Below, piece by piece: positions 6,325-7,773 of a stretch of 7,773 nt of DNA. The translations under genes were made by a program, and so were the position numbers. Every line of letters begins with the position of its first letter. The stretch's first letter is position 1. Location: positions 1-7,773 of the forward strand of contig JAGYMT010000064.1 of NCBI GenBank assembly GCA_018400335.1, read 5' to 3'. The stretch is from Kiritimatiellia bacterium. GTDB taxonomy: Bacteria > Verrucomicrobiota > Kiritimatiellia > JAAZAB01. The notes beneath the pieces were generated by a model. It did no database searches. It was given only the letters and a program-made list of their open reading frames with translations, and had not been told where the DNA came from.

Positions 6325-6911
6325 ACAACACCCTTGCTTGAAGGAATCCCCTTCTCCCTCGGATCCCTTGCCACGGCCATTCTGAGTGCGCGCGCCAAGC
6401 CCTTGAAAATGGCCTCGTAAGCATGGTGCGGCTCGTTCCCGTAGAGCTGGGCCGCATGCAGGTTCATCCGCGCCTGCACAGTGAAAGCGCGGAGCAGCTC
6501 CTCCACCAGGCCGAGATCGAAATCCAGGATCTTCCTGCGCCTGCACGCCATCTTGAAATCCAACCAGGGACGGCCGCCGAGATCCATGGCAACCCTGCCC
6601 ATCGCCTCGTCCATCGGGATCAGCGCGAAGCCGTAGCGCACTATGCCGGATCTATCGCCCAGCGCCTGGTCCAAAGCCGAGCCGAGACACAGCCCCACAT
6701 CCTCCACAGTGTGGTGGTAGTCCACAGCCAGATCGCCGGTCGCCCTCAGCTTCAGATCAACCAATCCATGCCGCGCGACAAGCTCGAGCATGTGATCGAG
6801 AAACGGCAAACCCGTATTGATATCGGGCCGACCGCCTCCGTCCAGGTTGAGAACCACCTCGATGCGCGTCTCTCTGGTATTCCTCTTCACGCGTCCTATT
6901 CGTTGTTTCAT
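6321..6911 (-). CDS. hisB: Imidazoleglycerol-phosphate dehydratase HisB (monofunctional)
   Basis: This Mn-dependent enzyme dehydrates imidazole glycerol phosphate to imidazole acetol phosphate (step 6), the substrate of HisC. The 196-residue product matches the monofunctional form (about 195 aa), without the phosphatase domain of the enteric fusion. Motifs in order: FLDHMLELVARHG (37-49), DYHHTVEDVG (64-73) with the HHxxE metal ligands, PMDEAMGRVAMDLGGRP (99-115), NLHAAQLYGNEPHHAYEAIFKG (150-171, the second HHxxE), and the C-terminal PSSKGVV. The internal HHxxE duplication is typical of the family. The start at 6911 is preferred because a strong Shine-Dalgarno sequence sits 6 nt upstream. The TGA stop overlaps the hisA ATG. 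hisH, which often lies between hisB and hisA, is absent. Confidence 0.97.
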   Translation of the reverse strand: MKQRIGRVKRNTRETRIEVVLNLDGGGRPDINTGLPFLDHMLELVARHGLVDLKLRATGDLAVDYHHTVEDVGLCLGSALDQALGDRSGIVRYGFALIPMDEAMGRVAMDLGGRPWLDFKMACRRRKILDFDLGLVEELLRAFTVQARMNLHAAQLYGNEPHHAYEAIFKGLARALRMAVARDPREKGIPSSKGVV

Positions 6912-6917
6912 AAGTTT

Positions 6918-6927
6918 CCCCTTCCTT
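6918..6927 (-). promoter_or_regulatory. Strong ribosome binding site of hisB
   Basis: The minus strand reads AAGGAAGGGG here, ending 6 nt before the hisB ATG at 6911. It is the clearest Shine-Dalgarno sequence in the window and fixes the hisB start. It lies in the 34-nt gap after hisC, so hisB can be initiated independently of hisC translation. Confidence 0.7.
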
Positions 6928-6945
6928 AATCAGGCGACACAGCCC

Positions 6946-7773
6946 CTATACGATGCGCAAAATCTCCTCCGTAGCGGCGAGAAGCGCCTCCATCTGTTCA
7001 TCCGTCCCCACGCTTATCCTGAGAAACGCGCCCGTCCTCAGGCCATGAAAATGTCTCACGAGAATATTGCGTTCCCGTAGTTCGTGGTAAAGCTTTTCGG
7101 CCTTCACGGCTCGCGGCCTGACCCAGAGGAAGTTGGCTTCTGATGGAAAGACCTCGAAGTCAAGCGCCGCGAGGCGCTTCGCGGATATGCCGCGAGTGCG
7201 CTTGATGCGTTCAGCGTTAACGCGCGCCCAGTGCATGTCGCGCACGGCGCCCATGGCTGCGGCCTGCGCGAGCCGGCCGAGATTGTAGGAATCCTTGATT
7301 TTGAACAAAGCCCGGATGAGATCCGCGGGGCCCACAGCATAACCGAGCCGCAAGCCGGCAAGCGAATGGGATTTTGACAGGGTACGCAGGACTAGAACAT
7401 TATCGTGCTCCAGCGCAAGATCCATGCAATCCTCTTCCGCGAAGGCAACGTATGCCTCGTCTATCACCACCAAGCCCCGGAAATCATCACAGAAAGCGCG
7501 AATGACATCCTTTGGATATCTGATCCCGGTGGGCGCATTTGGGCAGGTGAGAAAGAAAAGCGAGGCGGAGTAACCGGGTGGCATAAGCCACTCGAATTGC
7601 AGTCCCAACTCCAGGGGACGGACCGCCACATCGCGAATCTTCGCCAGCACGGGGTAAAGAGAATAGGACGGATCAAAGAAGCCGATGCAGCCGTCATCCT
7701 CAACAAATGTCCTGGTGCAGAGGGCGAGTATTTCATCCGACCCGTTGCCGGCAAAAACCTGCTCAGGCGAACA
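6946..7773 (-). CDS. hisC: Histidinol-phosphate aminotransferase HisC (5' end outside the window)
   Basis: This cytoplasmic PLP enzyme moves an amino group from glutamate to imidazole acetol phosphate, giving histidinol phosphate (step 7 of histidine synthesis). The frame is open to the window edge, leaving 275 residues; family members have about 350, so roughly 75 N-terminal residues are missing. Visible class I/II aminotransferase motifs, numbered in the partial protein: GNGSDE near residue 9 (cofactor phosphate site), CPNAPTG near 77, VVIDEAYVAF near 102 (the Asp contacts the pyridine nitrogen), TLSKSHSLAGLRLGY with the Schiff-base lysine near 134, and FLRISVGT near the C-terminus with the substrate-carboxylate arginine. 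The GTG at 7650 is internal, because GNGSDE lies upstream of it. It ends in TAG, 34 nt before hisB. Paralogous aminotransferases (CobD-like, aromatic) look similar, but adjacency to hisB and hisA settles the call. Confidence 0.95.
   Translation of the reverse strand, partial: CSPEQVFAGNGSDEILALCTRTFVEDDGCIGFFDPSYSLYPVLAKIRDVAVRPLELGLQFEWLMPPGYSASLFFLTCPNAPTGIRYPKDVIRAFCDDFRGLVVIDEAYVAFAEEDCMDLALEHDNVLVLRTLSKSHSLAGLRLGYAVGPADLIRALFKIKDSYNLGRLAQAAAMGAVRDMHWARVNAERIKRTRGISAKRLAALDFEVFPSEANFLWVRPRAVKAEKLYHELRERNILVRHFHGLRTGAFLRISVGTDEQMEALLAATEEILRIV

Noticed and set aside
6325..6546. 74-codon N-terminal extension of the hisA frame
   Set aside because: It lies over hisB out of frame. HisA proteins start a few residues before VIPAIDLKDG, and the ATGA overlap supports 6324.

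Overview
The window reads as one gene train on the minus strand, about 7.5 kb long, from a Gram-negative-type bacterium of moderately high GC content. The AsmA-like protein and the polytopic GT-C glycosyltransferase point to a two-membrane envelope. I cannot place the organism more closely: gene order and protein sequence are not diagnostic to me, although a divergent YchF paralogue and a his cluster lacking hisH suggest a less-studied lineage rather than an enteric or pseudomonad.

Layout in the direction of transcription (high to low coordinates). (1) Histidine biosynthesis: hisC (5' end outside the window), hisB and hisA. (2) An M16 zinc peptidase starting 2 nt after hisA. (3) An AsmA-like protein with one membrane anchor. 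(4) A GT39/PMT-type integral membrane glycosyltransferase. (5) A YchF/OLA1-like P-loop NTPase whose TGS domain and NVDE motif are intact but whose G1-G3 nucleotide-site motifs are altered. All junctions are short (34, -4, 2, 19, 21 and 4 nt). Several ribosome binding sites lie inside the preceding gene, so coupled translation and a common transcript are likely. No promoter is evident inside the train.

The last ~250 bases (positions 1-248) hold no convincing gene. They do contain structured DNA: a TATAAT box on the minus strand, a small hairpin of two GCATGC palindromes directly downstream of it, and a long imperfect inverted repeat (39-100) with 19 paired positions. This could be a leader or small RNA for something left of the window, or the 3' end of the operon transcript.

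How the genes fit together: HisB, HisA and HisC catalyse steps 6, 4 and 7 of histidine synthesis in the cytoplasm. M16, AsmA-like and GT39 proteins look like a separate protein-quality/envelope set transcribed behind them, and the YchF-like protein would act at ribosomes or as a nucleotide-sensing regulator. I see no mobile element, CRISPR array, tRNA, rRNA or phage gene. Most of the window is ordinary; the eroded nucleotide site of the YchF paralogue and the structured left end are the parts that deserve a second look.
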